Source: an uncultured Dokdonia sp. (GTDB taxonomy: Bacteria > Bacteroidota > Bacteroidia > Flavobacteriales > Flavobacteriaceae). Taken from it: a stretch of DNA of 47,596 bases. The notes beneath the pieces were generated by a model. The model saw nothing but the letters and a program-made list of their open reading frames with translations, was not told where the DNA came from and searched no databases. Below are positions 25,474 through 34,960 of this stretch, in pieces. Location of the stretch: positions 1 through 47,596 of the forward strand of contig CALKZS010000121.1 of the NCBI GenBank assembly GCA_938002835.1. Direction: 5' to 3'. The position numbers were made by a program, and so were the translations under genes. The number at the start of each line of letters is the position of its first letter. Within the stretch, counting starts at the first letter, position 1.

Positions 25474-26925
25474 TTATTGCCAGTATGACGCATAATCTAC
25501 AGGTTTTCCTATAAGAGTTCCTGTAGTACACTCAGTAATTTTTACTTTTACAAAGTCTCCTACTTTATACTTCCCTTTCGGGAAAACAGCCACGATGTTT
25601 TGATCATTACGACCACTCCACTCGTCTTTATTTTTTTTAGATTCTTTCTCTATGAGAATCTCAATGGTTTGATCTTGGTAACGTAATAAGTTTTTTCGAG
25701 ATAACTCTCTCTGTAAATCTATTACTTCTTGTAAACGGCGTTTTTTAGTTTCTAGCGGGATGTCGTCTTTCATCTTTCTTTCGGCAAGAGTTCCTGGTCG
25801 TTCTGAGTAGTAAAACATAAACCCGTAGTCATACTTTACATACTTCATAAGATCTAGGGTTGCTTGTTGATCTTCTTCGGTCTCTGTTGGGAAACCTGTA
25901 ATCATATCTTGACTTATTCCTATATCTGGGATGCGTTTTTTTATCTCGTCTATAAGTGTTTTGTACTCTGCAGCCGTGTGTTGACGGTTCATTAATTTTA
26001 AAATGCGATCACTTCCAGATTGTACCGGTAGGTGGATGTAGTTGCAAATATTTTTATACTTTGCCATTACATCGATTACGTCTAAGGTCATATCTTGAGG
26101 ATTTGAAGTAGAAAAACGTATACGCATTTTAGGTTGCGCCTTTGCGACCATATCCATAAGTTGTGCAAAGTTAACAGCAGTTGCTTTTGCCATCTCACTT
26201 GCGGCTGCAAAATCTTTTTTTAGACCACCACCATACCATAGGTATGAGTCTACATTTTGTCCTAATAAAGTAATCTCTTTAAAACCTTTGCTAGCAAGAT
26301 CATTTACTTCTTCTAGTATAGATTGTGGATCACGACTGCGCTCTCTACCACGTGTAAATGGTACAACACAAAATGTGCACATATTATCACAACCTCTGGT
26401 GATCGATACAAAAGCTGTTACACCATTGGTTTGTAGTCTTACAGGTGAGATATCACCATATGTTTCTTCTTTAGAAAGAATGACATTTACAGCATTTCTA
26501 CCTTCTTCTACCTCACTTAAGAGATTAGGGATGTCTTTATAAGCATCTGGTCCTACAACAAGATCAACAATTTTTTCTTCTTCTAAGAACTTACTTTTTA
26601 GACGTTCTGCCATACATCCTAACACACCGACTTTCATTGTAGGATTCTTTTTGCGCTTTACAGCTTGATATTTTTCAAGTCTTTTGCGCACGGTAATTTC
26701 TGCTTTCTCACGAATAGAACAGGTGTTTACCAGTACAAGATCTGCTTCCTCAAGGTTTTGAGTAGTGTTATATCCTTCTTTATGAAGTATGGATGCTACC
26801 ACTTCGCTATCTGCAAAGTTCATCTGGCAACCATAACTTTCTATAAAAAGTTTCTTTGTATTTTGAACATTGCGTTCAAGAGTTAAGGCTTCGCCTTGTT
26901 TATTTTCGTCTATTATTTTTTCCAT
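25474..26925 (-). CDS. miaB: tRNA-2-methylthio-N6-isopentenyladenosine37 synthase MiaB
   Basis: A 483-residue radical-SAM methylthiotransferase that thiomethylates A37 of tRNAs reading UNN codons. The N-terminal UPF0004 domain carries three cluster cysteines (Cys33 in ESYGCQMN, Cys69 in VNTCSIR, Cys104 in LGCMAER). The radical-SAM motif CDNMCTFC gives Cys179, Cys183 and Cys186. A C-terminal TRAM domain is expected from about residue 415. Length is slightly above the E. coli enzyme because of a 20-residue N-terminal extension and an insert near 225-250. It starts 119 bases from the divergent LpxR gene. Confidence 0.98.
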   Translation of the reverse strand: MEKIIDENKQGEALTLERNVQNTKKLFIESYGCQMNFADSEVVASILHKEGYNTTQNLEEADLVLVNTCSIREKAEITVRKRLEKYQAVKRKKNPTMKVGVLGCMAERLKSKFLEEEKIVDLVVGPDAYKDIPNLLSEVEEGRNAVNVILSKEETYGDISPVRLQTNGVTAFVSITRGCDNMCTFCVVPFTRGRERSRDPQSILEEVNDLASKGFKEITLLGQNVDSYLWYGGGLKKDFAAASEMAKATAVNFAQLMDMVAKAQPKMRIRFSTSNPQDMTLDVIDVMAKYKNICNYIHLPVQSGSDRILKLMNRQHTAAEYKTLIDEIKKRIPDIGISQDMITGFPTETEEDQQATLDLMKYVKYDYGFMFYYSERPGTLAERKMKDDIPLETKKRRLQEVIDLQRELSRKNLLRYQDQTIEILIEKESKKNKDEWSGRNDQNIVAVFPKGKYKVGDFVKVKITECTTGTLIGKPVDYASYWQ

Positions 26926-27044
26926 TTGCTATAATCCACAATAATTATTGTCAAGGATTGTGCAAAGATACGTCTAATGATAGATTGTGACAAAGTGGCA
27001 GATTGTAGTATTACAAATAAATATGCTTTATTTGTTCTTTTAAA

Positions 27045-27986
27045 ATGACCCCGTTGAAAAAAATATACGTAATCTTATTAATTTTAATACATTGTCTTTG
27101 TGTAAAAGCACAAGAGTCTTCATCTGTAAAAAATGATAGATTACAAGCAATCTCTTTGCAACACGATAATGATTTTCTTCTAGGGATAGATCGTTACTAT
27201 ACTGCTGGTTCATTTATAGCATATAGTACACAACTTACCGATGATTTTATATTTAAAAGAACACCTGATAGTCCTTTACAGTTAGATCTAACATTAGGTC
27301 AAGATACCTATACACCTAGGGAATTATTTGAAACTGATTTTAATCGTTTAGAAAGACCTTATGCAGGGTATTTATTTTTAAATGGTGGTGTTTCAAAAGG
27401 ATCATTAGATCAATTGTTTAGAATTGATGCAGAAATAGGTCTGGCGGGATCACAATCGTTAGCAGGTGAATTTCAGATCGCATATCATACATTTATAAGA
27501 GAATTTATTCCTTCTTGGTCTGGCGAGATAGGAAATAGTGTGCATATTAATGGATATGGTACTTATGTAAAAGATTTTGTGATTCCAAACTCAAATTTGT
27601 TTAAAAACTTTGCATTACAATCTACGGCTGCACTAGGAACAAGACGCATTTTTGCACGACAAGAAGCTTTGTTGTACATAGGAAAACGAGATGCTGTAGT
27701 ATATTCATCTGCATTTAATAGACTAGGAAATACAGAAGAGTTTTATGGTTTTGCAGGAATAGGAGTAGAGTATGTGTTGTTAAATGCACTAATACAAGGT
27801 CATCCTTGGGGTGATAATTCTCCATTTACATTACCCATAGTAAACACGATTGCCTCTGCAAAATTTGGTATGGTGTATAGAGGGTCTCGCAATAGTTATA
27901 AAGCGGTTTTACATCTTAGAACAAAAGAAACATCAAGAGAGGGAGAAAGTAAATTTTTTGCACTTTCATATACTCGCATATTCTAA
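27045..27986 (+). CDS. LpxR-like lipid A deacylase (outer membrane)
   Basis: A 313-residue exported protein with signal peptide (1-22, CVKAQ). The mature N-terminus QHDNDFLLGIDRYYTAGSFI has Asn42-Asp43 and Thr53, in line with the Ca-dependent active site of LpxR enzymes (DUF2219), which form a 12-stranded outer-membrane barrel and remove the 3'-acyloxyacyl chain of lipid A. The segment PYAGYLFLNGG near residues 105-115 is also typical. The exact histidine of the active site I could not place with certainty (AYHTFIREFIPSWSGE is the likely place). The C-terminus SYTRIF fits a barrel protein. Confidence 0.8.
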   Translation: MTPLKKIYVILLILIHCLCVKAQESSSVKNDRLQAISLQHDNDFLLGIDRYYTAGSFIAYSTQLTDDFIFKRTPDSPLQLDLTLGQDTYTPRELFETDFNRLERPYAGYLFLNGGVSKGSLDQLFRIDAEIGLAGSQSLAGEFQIAYHTFIREFIPSWSGEIGNSVHINGYGTYVKDFVIPNSNLFKNFALQSTAALGTRRIFARQEALLYIGKRDAVVYSSAFNRLGNTEEFYGFAGIGVEYVLLNALIQGHPWGDNSPFTLPIVNTIASAKFGMVYRGSRNSYKAVLHLRTKETSREGESKFFALSYTRIF

Positions 27987-28054
27987 GTTATTTTTTAGAA
28001 GCTTTCTTATGATGTATACCAATATTATTCTATTTTTGAGATTTTTACTCGCAA

Positions 28055-28843
28055 ATGACTATAGACCAATTTATCGACAAATTACATAAAGCTCCTAGAC
28101 TAGATTTTGGAAATATTTTTTCTGAAGCTATTAATTTATTTCAGAAAGTGTGGCTGCAAGGTTTTTTAATGTTATTGTTAAATTTTGCAACTCTTATGGG
28201 GCTTTATGCGGTTGTGATGATCCCTCTTTTTGCTTCTGGCTTTTTATTAGAACAAGATCCTGATAGTATGAATACTGTGGTTTCTGTTTTGTTAATAGGA
28301 ATTATTTTTCTTTTATATATAGCTGTTGTCATAGGAGCATCTACACTTAATGTAGGTTTGTTAGCAGCGTTTTATCGTATTACCCGAATGAAAGATAGAA
28401 ACAAGAAAAGTGAAGCTGGAGTTAATTTTGGAATGTTTTTAAAAAAGAAGCATTTAAAAAAACTCTTAGTTTTTTCTCTTGCATATTTAGGTATAACACT
28501 TGTTTCTTATATGTTGTTCTTATTGCCTTTAATATATGCAGCTGTGCCATTACAGTTTTCAATTATTATATATGCATTTCATCCAGAATGGTCTATTAAA
28601 GAAATTTTTAAGGCAGGATTCGAATTAGGAAATAAAAAGTGGGGGATCACCTTTGCTTTGTTATTTGTTGGCGCTATTGCAGCCTATACAGCAGGTTTGT
28701 TAGCGTGTTTTATAGGTATCTATTTTACAATGTCATTTATTTTTCTTCCTGGCTACCTTGTATATAAAGAAGTCATAGGTTTTACTGAAGTAGAAGATGT
28801 GATTGCTCAAATAGGAGGAGAAGATACATTGTTTATAGAGTAG
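28055..28843 (+). CDS. Polytopic membrane protein, function unknown
   Basis: A 262-residue protein with about five or six transmembrane segments after a short amphipathic start (IDKLHKAPRLDFG). I do not recognise a named family. Proteins of this kind are found widely in flavobacteria upstream of topA. The cytoplasmic loop with MKDRNKKSEAGVNFGMFLKKKHLKK is strongly basic. It is followed 11 bases later by a palindromic repeat and then by topA on the same strand with a 147-base gap. Confidence 0.75.
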   Translation: MTIDQFIDKLHKAPRLDFGNIFSEAINLFQKVWLQGFLMLLLNFATLMGLYAVVMIPLFASGFLLEQDPDSMNTVVSVLLIGIIFLLYIAVVIGASTLNVGLLAAFYRITRMKDRNKKSEAGVNFGMFLKKKHLKKLLVFSLAYLGITLVSYMLFLLPLIYAAVPLQFSIIIYAFHPEWSIKEIFKAGFELGNKKWGITFALLFVGAIAAYTAGLLACFIGIYFTMSFIFLPGYLVYKEVIGFTEVEDVIAQIGGEDTLFIE

Positions 28844-28854
28844 GATTTTTAATA

Positions 28855-28868
28855 CGCTTTCGCGAAAG
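28855..28868. repeat. Palindromic repeat upstream of topA
   Basis: CGCTTTCGCGAAAG, perfect 12-bp core at 28857-28868 with the outer right arm changed (GTGG for GCGT). Confidence 0.85.
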
Positions 28869-28990
28869 TGGATACATTGTATTCATCCCTTATTTTATAG
28901 CCTTTATAGATCTATTTCCTACAAAAAACGATCTTCACGAGTTGTATTTAAATAAAACATCTACTTTTGTAATCCCAAAAAAGAAAAAGT

Positions 28991-31516
28991 ATGGCAAAGA
29001 ATCTCGTTATTGTAGAGTCACCAGCAAAGGCAAAAACAATTGAGAAGTTTTTAGGAAAAGACTATAAAGTAGAGAGTAGCTTTGGTCACATTGCAGACTT
29101 ACCTTCTAAAGAGCTAGGGGTAGATGTAGATGGAGATTTTAGCCCTAAGTATAAGGTTTCAGATGATAAGAAAAAAGTAGTAAGAAATCTTAAGTCTCTT
29201 GCAAATAAAGCAGAGATGGTTTGGTTGGCAAGTGATGAAGATCGAGAAGGAGAAGCTATTGCTTGGCACTTAGAGCAAGAGCTAGGTCTTACACCAGCTC
29301 GAACAAAACGTATCGTTTTTCACGAGATCACAAAAAATGCGATACTTAAAGCCATAGAAAACCCTAGACAAATAGATTATGATCTTGTAAATGCACAACA
29401 AGCAAGGCGAGTTCTTGATAGACTTGTAGGGTATGAACTCTCACCAGTATTGTGGAGAAAAGTAAAAGGAGGTCTTTCGGCGGGACGTGTACAATCGGTT
29501 TCTGTGCGATTAATAGTAGAGAGAGAACGAGAAATAGGAGCATTTAATGCAGTAGCATCGTACAGAGTAGATGCAGAATTTACATCAGATGCTGGTAAAA
29601 CTTTTCGCGCTAAACTACCTAAAAATATTACCTCAAAAAAAGACGCAAGAGCATTTTTAGAAAAAAACCTAAATGCCACTTTTACAGTAGCCTCACTTAC
29701 TAAAAAACCTGCAAAAAAGTCGCCAGCGCCACCATTTACAACCTCTACGTTACAACAAGAGGCGAGTAGGAAACTCTATTTCTCTGTAAGCAAAACAATG
29801 ACAATGGCACAGCGCCTTTATGAAGCTGGGCATATCACGTATATGAGAACAGATAGTGTTAATCTATCTAAGGAGGCAAAGACAGGAGCAGAGGCAGAGA
29901 TTCTTGCTGCATATGGAAAGGAATTTCATAAAGAGCGTAATTATAAAGGAAAGTCTAAAGGAGCGCAAGAAGCTCACGAAGCGATACGTCCTACAGATTT
30001 TTCAAAGCACTCTGTAAATATGGACCGTGATCAAGTACGTCTCTATGAATTAATCTGGAAACGTGCGATTGCTTCACAAATGAGTGAGGCACAATTAGAG
30101 CGTACTAATGTGCAAATAGCGTCAAGCGCTGGAACAGATAATTTAAGTGCAAATGGAGAGGTTCTCAAGTTTGAAGGTTTTTTAAAGGTATACCTAGAAG
30201 GTCACGATGATGAAGATGCAGAAGAGACAGGCTTGCTACCAGACCTAAAAGAAGGAGAAGCGCTTGTGAATAAATACATTACCGCAACAGAGCGTTTTAC
30301 AAGACCTCCATATAGATATACTGAAGCTTCTCTCGTAAAAAAACTAGAAGAGTTAGGTATAGGGCGTCCGTCTACATATGCCCCAACTATTACAACCATA
30401 CAGAATCGTAAGTATGTAGAAAAAGGAGCTATAGATGGTAAAGAAAGGTCTTATGACGTACTCTCTATAGAAAAAGGAGCATTAAAAGATACTACCCTCA
30501 CAGAAATGGTAGGTTCAGATAAAGGAAAACTTGTTCCTACAGATGTAGGTATGGTTGTAAATGATTTTTTAGTCCAGCATTTTCAGAATATTCTGGATTA
30601 TAATTTTACAGCAAAAGTAGAAGCAGATTTTGATGCCATTGCCGAAGGGAAGCAGGAGTGGACCACAATGATGAAAGATTTTTACAAAGACTTTCATCCC
30701 CAAGTTAAAGATGTGGCCGAAAATGCTGAACGCGAAGTAGGAGAGCGTGTTCTAGGGAAAGACCCAGAAACAGGTAAACCTGTGAGTGTTCGTCTAGGTA
30801 AATTTGGACCAATGGTTCAGATAGGAAGTGTAGAAGATGATGAGAAACCACAATTTGCAAGTTTAGGTCCAGATCAAACACTTTCAAATATCACCTATGA
30901 AGAAGCGATGGATCTTTTTAAATTGCCAAAAGATCTTGGGATTTTTGAAGGAGAAGAAGTTTCTGTAAATAATGGGCGTTTTGGTCCTTATGTAAAATTT
31001 GGAAAAACATTTGTCTCTCTTCCTAAAGGGCGTGATCCTATGGCTGTCGATATAGATGAAGCTATTGTATATATCAAGGAGAAGCAAGAAGCAGATGCAC
31101 CTATCTATCATTATGAAGATTTACCTGTGCAAAAAGGAACAGGTCGTTTTGGTCCATATATAAAATGGAATGGAATGTTTATTAATGTAAATAAAAAGTA
31201 CGATTTTGATAACCTCTCTGATGATGATATAATAGAACTCATCGAGGTAAAAAAACAAAAAGAAATTGATAAAGTACTACAAGATTTTCCAGAAGAAGGA
31301 ATACGTGTTGAGAAAGCTCGTTGGGGAAGATCTAACATTATCAAGGGGAAAATCAAGATAGAGTTAGGGAAAGATATCGATGCTGCTGCCTTAAGTCTTG
31401 ATGAGATAAAAGCATACATAGAAAAGAAGGCGCCTAAGAAAAAAACAGCGGCAAAGAAAAAAACGACTGCAAAAAAGAAAACAGCCACTAAGAAAAAAAC
31501 AACTGCCAAAAAATAA
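28991..31516 (+). CDS. topA: DNA topoisomerase I
   Basis: An 841-residue type IA topoisomerase that relaxes negative supercoils. The TOPRIM metal motif SDEDREGE is at residues 81-88, and the catalytic tyrosine is Tyr284 in YMRTDSVN. After the core (to about residue 590) come C-terminal repeats marked by GRFGPYVKFGK and GRFGPYIKWN in place of zinc fingers, as in other Bacteroidota. The last 30 residues are a Lys/Ala/Thr-rich tail, probably for DNA binding. The next gene starts 6 bases after the stop. Confidence 0.98.
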   Translation: MAKNLVIVESPAKAKTIEKFLGKDYKVESSFGHIADLPSKELGVDVDGDFSPKYKVSDDKKKVVRNLKSLANKAEMVWLASDEDREGEAIAWHLEQELGLTPARTKRIVFHEITKNAILKAIENPRQIDYDLVNAQQARRVLDRLVGYELSPVLWRKVKGGLSAGRVQSVSVRLIVEREREIGAFNAVASYRVDAEFTSDAGKTFRAKLPKNITSKKDARAFLEKNLNATFTVASLTKKPAKKSPAPPFTTSTLQQEASRKLYFSVSKTMTMAQRLYEAGHITYMRTDSVNLSKEAKTGAEAEILAAYGKEFHKERNYKGKSKGAQEAHEAIRPTDFSKHSVNMDRDQVRLYELIWKRAIASQMSEAQLERTNVQIASSAGTDNLSANGEVLKFEGFLKVYLEGHDDEDAEETGLLPDLKEGEALVNKYITATERFTRPPYRYTEASLVKKLEELGIGRPSTYAPTITTIQNRKYVEKGAIDGKERSYDVLSIEKGALKDTTLTEMVGSDKGKLVPTDVGMVVNDFLVQHFQNILDYNFTAKVEADFDAIAEGKQEWTTMMKDFYKDFHPQVKDVAENAEREVGERVLGKDPETGKPVSVRLGKFGPMVQIGSVEDDEKPQFASLGPDQTLSNITYEEAMDLFKLPKDLGIFEGEEVSVNNGRFGPYVKFGKTFVSLPKGRDPMAVDIDEAIVYIKEKQEADAPIYHYEDLPVQKGTGRFGPYIKWNGMFINVNKKYDFDNLSDDDIIELIEVKKQKEIDKVLQDFPEEGIRVEKARWGRSNIIKGKIKIELGKDIDAAALSLDEIKAYIEKKAPKKKTAAKKKTTAKKKTATKKKTTAKK

Positions 31517-31522
31517 TGCTAT

Positions 31523-32689
31523 ATGGCTTTTGAAGTACTTATTCCTATTGCAGATGTTGCTATAGCACATATACAATTACAGCACCATCAGTCTATAGGC
31601 AATAATATACGTTTGCATACGATTCAAGATGGTTTGCCAGATTTAGATGACGTAACAGTAGCTATTATTTGCTTGCGCGAAAATAGAAGAGATTTAAATT
31701 ATTTAGGAGAAAAGTTATCATACACAGAAGTTCGTAATGCATTTTATGAGCTTTTCCCAGGTAACTGGGATACTGGAATAGCAGATTTAGGTGATATTGC
31801 TCAAGGAGCTACTATTGAAGATACGTATTTTGCTGTTAGAAGTTTAAATGAAGCGTTATTTAAAAAAAATATCATACCTATATATATAGGCGGCAGTCAA
31901 GATTTAGTATATCCTATTTATAGGTCATATGACAAACTGGATCAAATGGTAAATTTGGTTAATGTAGATAGTCGTTTTGATTTAGGAGATGCTAGTAGTG
32001 AGATAACAAATACATCATATGTGGGTAAGATTATAGTAGAGCAGCCCTATAATTTATTTAATTACTCTAATATAGGATATCAAACATATTTTAATGCTCA
32101 AGAAGAAATAGACTTGATGGATAAGTTATATTTTGATGCATATAGATTAGGAAATATCTCGGCAGAAATAAATATAGTAGAACCAGTGATGCGTGATGCA
32201 GATATAGTATCGGTAGATCTTAATGCTATACGTAGTAGTGAGTTAAGTTCAAGACATAATAAAATGCCTAATGGATTTGATGGGAAAGAGATTTGTGCTA
32301 TATCTCGTTATGCAGGAATAAGTGATAGAGTAAGTTCTTTTGGAATTTTTGGATATAAAAATGACACAAATGAAGAAAAAACAGCAATGCTTACAGCTCA
32401 AATGATTTGGTATTTTATAGAAGGAGTTAATTTTCGAGCAAGTGAAAGCTTAGATATAGAAAAAAATAATTTTATTAAATATAATGTACCTATTGATAAT
32501 GAGGTTCTTACGTTTTACAAAAGCCAAAAAACAGAACGTTGGTGGATAGAAATACCATATATTTCAGGATTGAATAATAAATTGAAAAGGCATACGTTAT
32601 TACCTTGCGCATACCTAGATTACAGACAGGCTTGTGATCAAATTATTCCAGAAAGATGGTATAAGGCGCGAAAAAAAAATGCAATTTAA
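31523..32689 (+). CDS. Arginase/formimidoylglutamase-fold protein with degenerate metal site
   Basis: A 388-residue ureohydrolase-fold protein. The three metal motifs of the family can be located but are altered. GGxHD-type is GGSQD (123-127) with Gln126 in place of the metal His. The DAHxD motif is DSRFD (149-153) with Arg151 in place of the second His. The SxDxDxxDP motif is SVDLNAIRSSE, with Asn234 in place of one Asp. Three of six usual Mn ligands are thus lost, so hydrolase activity is doubtful. Homologues are commonly annotated formimidoylglutamase in flavobacteria. It sits between topA (6-base gap) and gldK, a conserved arrangement that suggests a role apart from histidine breakdown. 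Confidence 0.85.
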   Translation: MAFEVLIPIADVAIAHIQLQHHQSIGNNIRLHTIQDGLPDLDDVTVAIICLRENRRDLNYLGEKLSYTEVRNAFYELFPGNWDTGIADLGDIAQGATIEDTYFAVRSLNEALFKKNIIPIYIGGSQDLVYPIYRSYDKLDQMVNLVNVDSRFDLGDASSEITNTSYVGKIIVEQPYNLFNYSNIGYQTYFNAQEEIDLMDKLYFDAYRLGNISAEINIVEPVMRDADIVSVDLNAIRSSELSSRHNKMPNGFDGKEICAISRYAGISDRVSSFGIFGYKNDTNEEKTAMLTAQMIWYFIEGVNFRASESLDIEKNNFIKYNVPIDNEVLTFYKSQKTERWWIEIPYISGLNNKLKRHTLLPCAYLDYRQACDQIIPERWYKARKKNAI

Positions 32690-32744
32690 TTGTGTATTTC
32701 AACGATAAAATTATTATTTTTACCGAATAAATTGTGTATTTCAA
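32688..32744. repeat. 15-bp direct repeat upstream of gldK
   Basis: AATTGTGTATTTCAA occurs at 32688-32702 and again at 32730-32744, exactly, 42 bases apart in start. It lies between the arginase-like gene and gldK and could be an operator. The first copy starts just at the stop codon of the upstream gene. Confidence 0.7.
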
Positions 32745-32758
32745 TAAAAATAGATAGG

Positions 32759-32788
32759 TTTGAAGCCTTAACTAAATGAATACTTTTA
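32759..32788 (+). promoter_or_regulatory. Candidate Bacteroidota promoter of gldK
   Basis: TTTG (32759-32762) and TACTTTTA (32781-32788, one mismatch to TAnnTTTG) are 18 bases apart, as expected for the -33 and -7 elements. The start codon of gldK is at 32818. A direct repeat lies just upstream. Confidence 0.5.
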
Positions 32789-32817
32789 CTTTTAAAGAAT
32801 ACTTAACCTAATATATT

Positions 32818-34194
32818 ATGAAAAAGTATATTTTACTTATTGCAATGGTACCCCTTTTATTTAGCTGTGGTACAGGTGGTGATCGCGGAGAGCTCGTAGG
32901 AGCGAAAGGCAAAAGATGGCATCCAGAAAAACCATATGGAATGTCACTCATCTCTGGCGGAGCTTTTATTATGGGAAAAAGTGATGACGACTTTGCTGCT
33001 GTAAACGATGCCCCAACTAAAACAGTGACTGTACGTTCTTTTTATATGGATGAAACAGAAATCACAAATGCTGAGTACAGACAATTTGTAGAGTGGGTTA
33101 AAGACTCTACTATACGTACTAAACTCGCTATCCTTGCAGATGAACTAGGAGAAACTCCTGGTGGAGACGGTGGTATAGGTGATTATGCATTTAAAGATGC
33201 AGACACAGAAGATATGACGCCATACGAGCAGTATATGTACGATAATTATTATGGTACAGGAGATACTGGTTTTGAAGGGCGTAAATTAAATAAAGACGTA
33301 GATATTATTTGGGATACTGCAGAGTATCCAGATGAGTATTATGTTGAGGTGATGGACTCTATGTACATCCCTGTAGAGGAGGCATATAATGGACAACGTA
33401 CTATCGATGTAGATAAGCTAGAGTTTAGATACACGTACTTAGATATTGGAGAAGCTGCGAAGAAAAGTAAGGGTAGTCGTAAAGATCACATCAAAACAGA
33501 AACGGTAAAGATTTATCCAGATACAACAGTATGGATAAAAGATTTTGCATACTCATACAATGAGCCTATGCATAATGATTACTTCTGGCACGAAGCTTAT
33601 GGAGAATATCCAGTAGTGGGTGTTACTTGGATGCAAGCTAAAGCATTCTGTGAGTGGAGAACAATAAATAAAAATGCATATCAAAAATTCAAAAAACGCC
33701 AGTTTGTAAGTCGATTTAGACTTCCAGGTGAAGCTGAGTGGGAATTTGCTGCTCGTGGTGGTTTAGAAAGTGGAGATTATCCTTGGGGTGGTCCATATGC
33801 AAAAAATGATAGAGGTTGCTTCTTAGCAAACTTTAAACCACTTCGTGGAGATTATGGAGCAGACCAAGCTTTGTATACAGTAGAGGCAGATGCTTATGAG
33901 CCTAATGATTATAACCTATATAATATGGCAGGTAACGTCTCTGAATGGGTAGCATCTTCATATGATCCTAATTCATATGAGTATATGTCTACTATCAATC
34001 CTAATGTAAATGATAAAGACAACCGACGTAAAGTAATACGAGGAGGTTCTTGGAAAGATGTCGCTTATTTCCTACAGGTAAGCTCACGTGATTATGAGTA
34101 TCAAGATAGTGCTCGTAGCTACATTGGTTTTAGAACTGTACAAGACTTTATGGGGGTTGATCAAAAGGTTAACCTAAATAAATCACCAAACTAA
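32818..34194 (+). CDS. gldK: Gliding motility / type IX secretion lipoprotein GldK
   Basis: A 458-residue outer-membrane lipoprotein (lipobox LFSC, Cys17) with a formylglycine-generating-enzyme-like domain. It ends with the typical KVIRGGSWKD and SYIGFRTVQ. Known GldK joins GldN in a periplasmic ring anchored to the outer membrane in the type IX secretion system, and the FGE-like fold is not catalytic. The insert of about 130 residues (WDTAEYPDEYYVEVMDSMYIP) inside the FGE domain is usual for GldK. First gene of gldKLMN, with its own promoter candidate. Confidence 0.98.
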   Translation: MKKYILLIAMVPLLFSCGTGGDRGELVGAKGKRWHPEKPYGMSLISGGAFIMGKSDDDFAAVNDAPTKTVTVRSFYMDETEITNAEYRQFVEWVKDSTIRTKLAILADELGETPGGDGGIGDYAFKDADTEDMTPYEQYMYDNYYGTGDTGFEGRKLNKDVDIIWDTAEYPDEYYVEVMDSMYIPVEEAYNGQRTIDVDKLEFRYTYLDIGEAAKKSKGSRKDHIKTETVKIYPDTTVWIKDFAYSYNEPMHNDYFWHEAYGEYPVVGVTWMQAKAFCEWRTINKNAYQKFKKRQFVSRFRLPGEAEWEFAARGGLESGDYPWGGPYAKNDRGCFLANFKPLRGDYGADQALYTVEADAYEPNDYNLYNMAGNVSEWVASSYDPNSYEYMSTINPNVNDKDNRRKVIRGGSWKDVAYFLQVSSRDYEYQDSARSYIGFRTVQDFMGVDQKVNLNKSPN

Positions 34195-34275
34195 TTCAGC
34201 TATCAATTATCCCAAATTTTACAAAAATAAACTTAACTAAAATTAACTACTTAACTAAACAAAAAACTATTTATT

Positions 34276-34911
34276 ATGGCAAAGTCGAATACTGGAAAGA
34301 AGCTTATGAATATGGTCTATGGACTAGGAGCTGCAGTTGTTATTATTGGTGCACTTTTTAAAATTATGCACTGGCCTTATGGAAATTTAATGCTCATTAT
34401 AGGTCTTGTTACAGAAGCATTTGTATTTGCAATATCTGCTTTTGAACCTGTAGATGATGAACTAGATTGGTCATTAGTATATCCAGAACTTGCTGGAGGA
34501 TCTGGAAATTCAAAAATAAAAGAAGCTACACCACAAGAAGCAGAAACGCAACTTTCTAAAAAGTTAGATTCTATGCTTAAAGATGCAAAAATTGATAGCG
34601 AATTAATGAGTAGCCTTGGAAACAGTATCCGTAATTTTGAAGGTGCTGCAAAAGGAATTGCGCCTACTACAGATGCAATGGCATCTACTAAAAAATATTC
34701 TGAAGAGATGGCACTTGCTGCTGCTCAAATGGAGTCTTTAAATAGTCTTTATAAAGTACAAGTAGAGTCTTCTAGCCGTCAAGCCGAAATCAATGAGCAA
34801 GTAACTGCAAACGCAGGTAAGCTTAAAGAACAAATGGAAAGTCTTGCTACAAACCTTTCTTCTTTGAATGGTGTGTACGGTGGAATGCTTTCTGCAATGT
34901 CTAAAAACTAA
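34276..34911 (+). CDS. gldL: Gliding motility / type IX secretion motor protein GldL
   Basis: A 211-residue inner-membrane protein with two transmembrane helices (about 14-32 and 38-57, IIGALFKIMHWPYGNLMLII) and a cytoplasmic helical tail with coiled coil potential (about 90-205). GldL and GldM form the proton-driven rotary motor of the type IX system. The Lys/Trp/His cluster KIMHWPYG lies between the helices, as in known GldL. The 81-base gap to gldK has no terminator. Confidence 0.97.
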   Translation: MAKSNTGKKLMNMVYGLGAAVVIIGALFKIMHWPYGNLMLIIGLVTEAFVFAISAFEPVDDELDWSLVYPELAGGSGNSKIKEATPQEAETQLSKKLDSMLKDAKIDSELMSSLGNSIRNFEGAAKGIAPTTDAMASTKKYSEEMALAAAQMESLNSLYKVQVESSSRQAEINEQVTANAGKLKEQMESLATNLSSLNGVYGGMLSAMSKN

Positions 34912-34960
34912 TTATAGTTGTTTACACAATTAATCTTAACTAACAACTAAAATTTAGACA

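Noticed and set aside
31111-31509. 132-residue minus-strand frame at the end of topA
   Set aside because: Complement of the Lys-rich topA tail, giving a Phe/Val-rich artefact.
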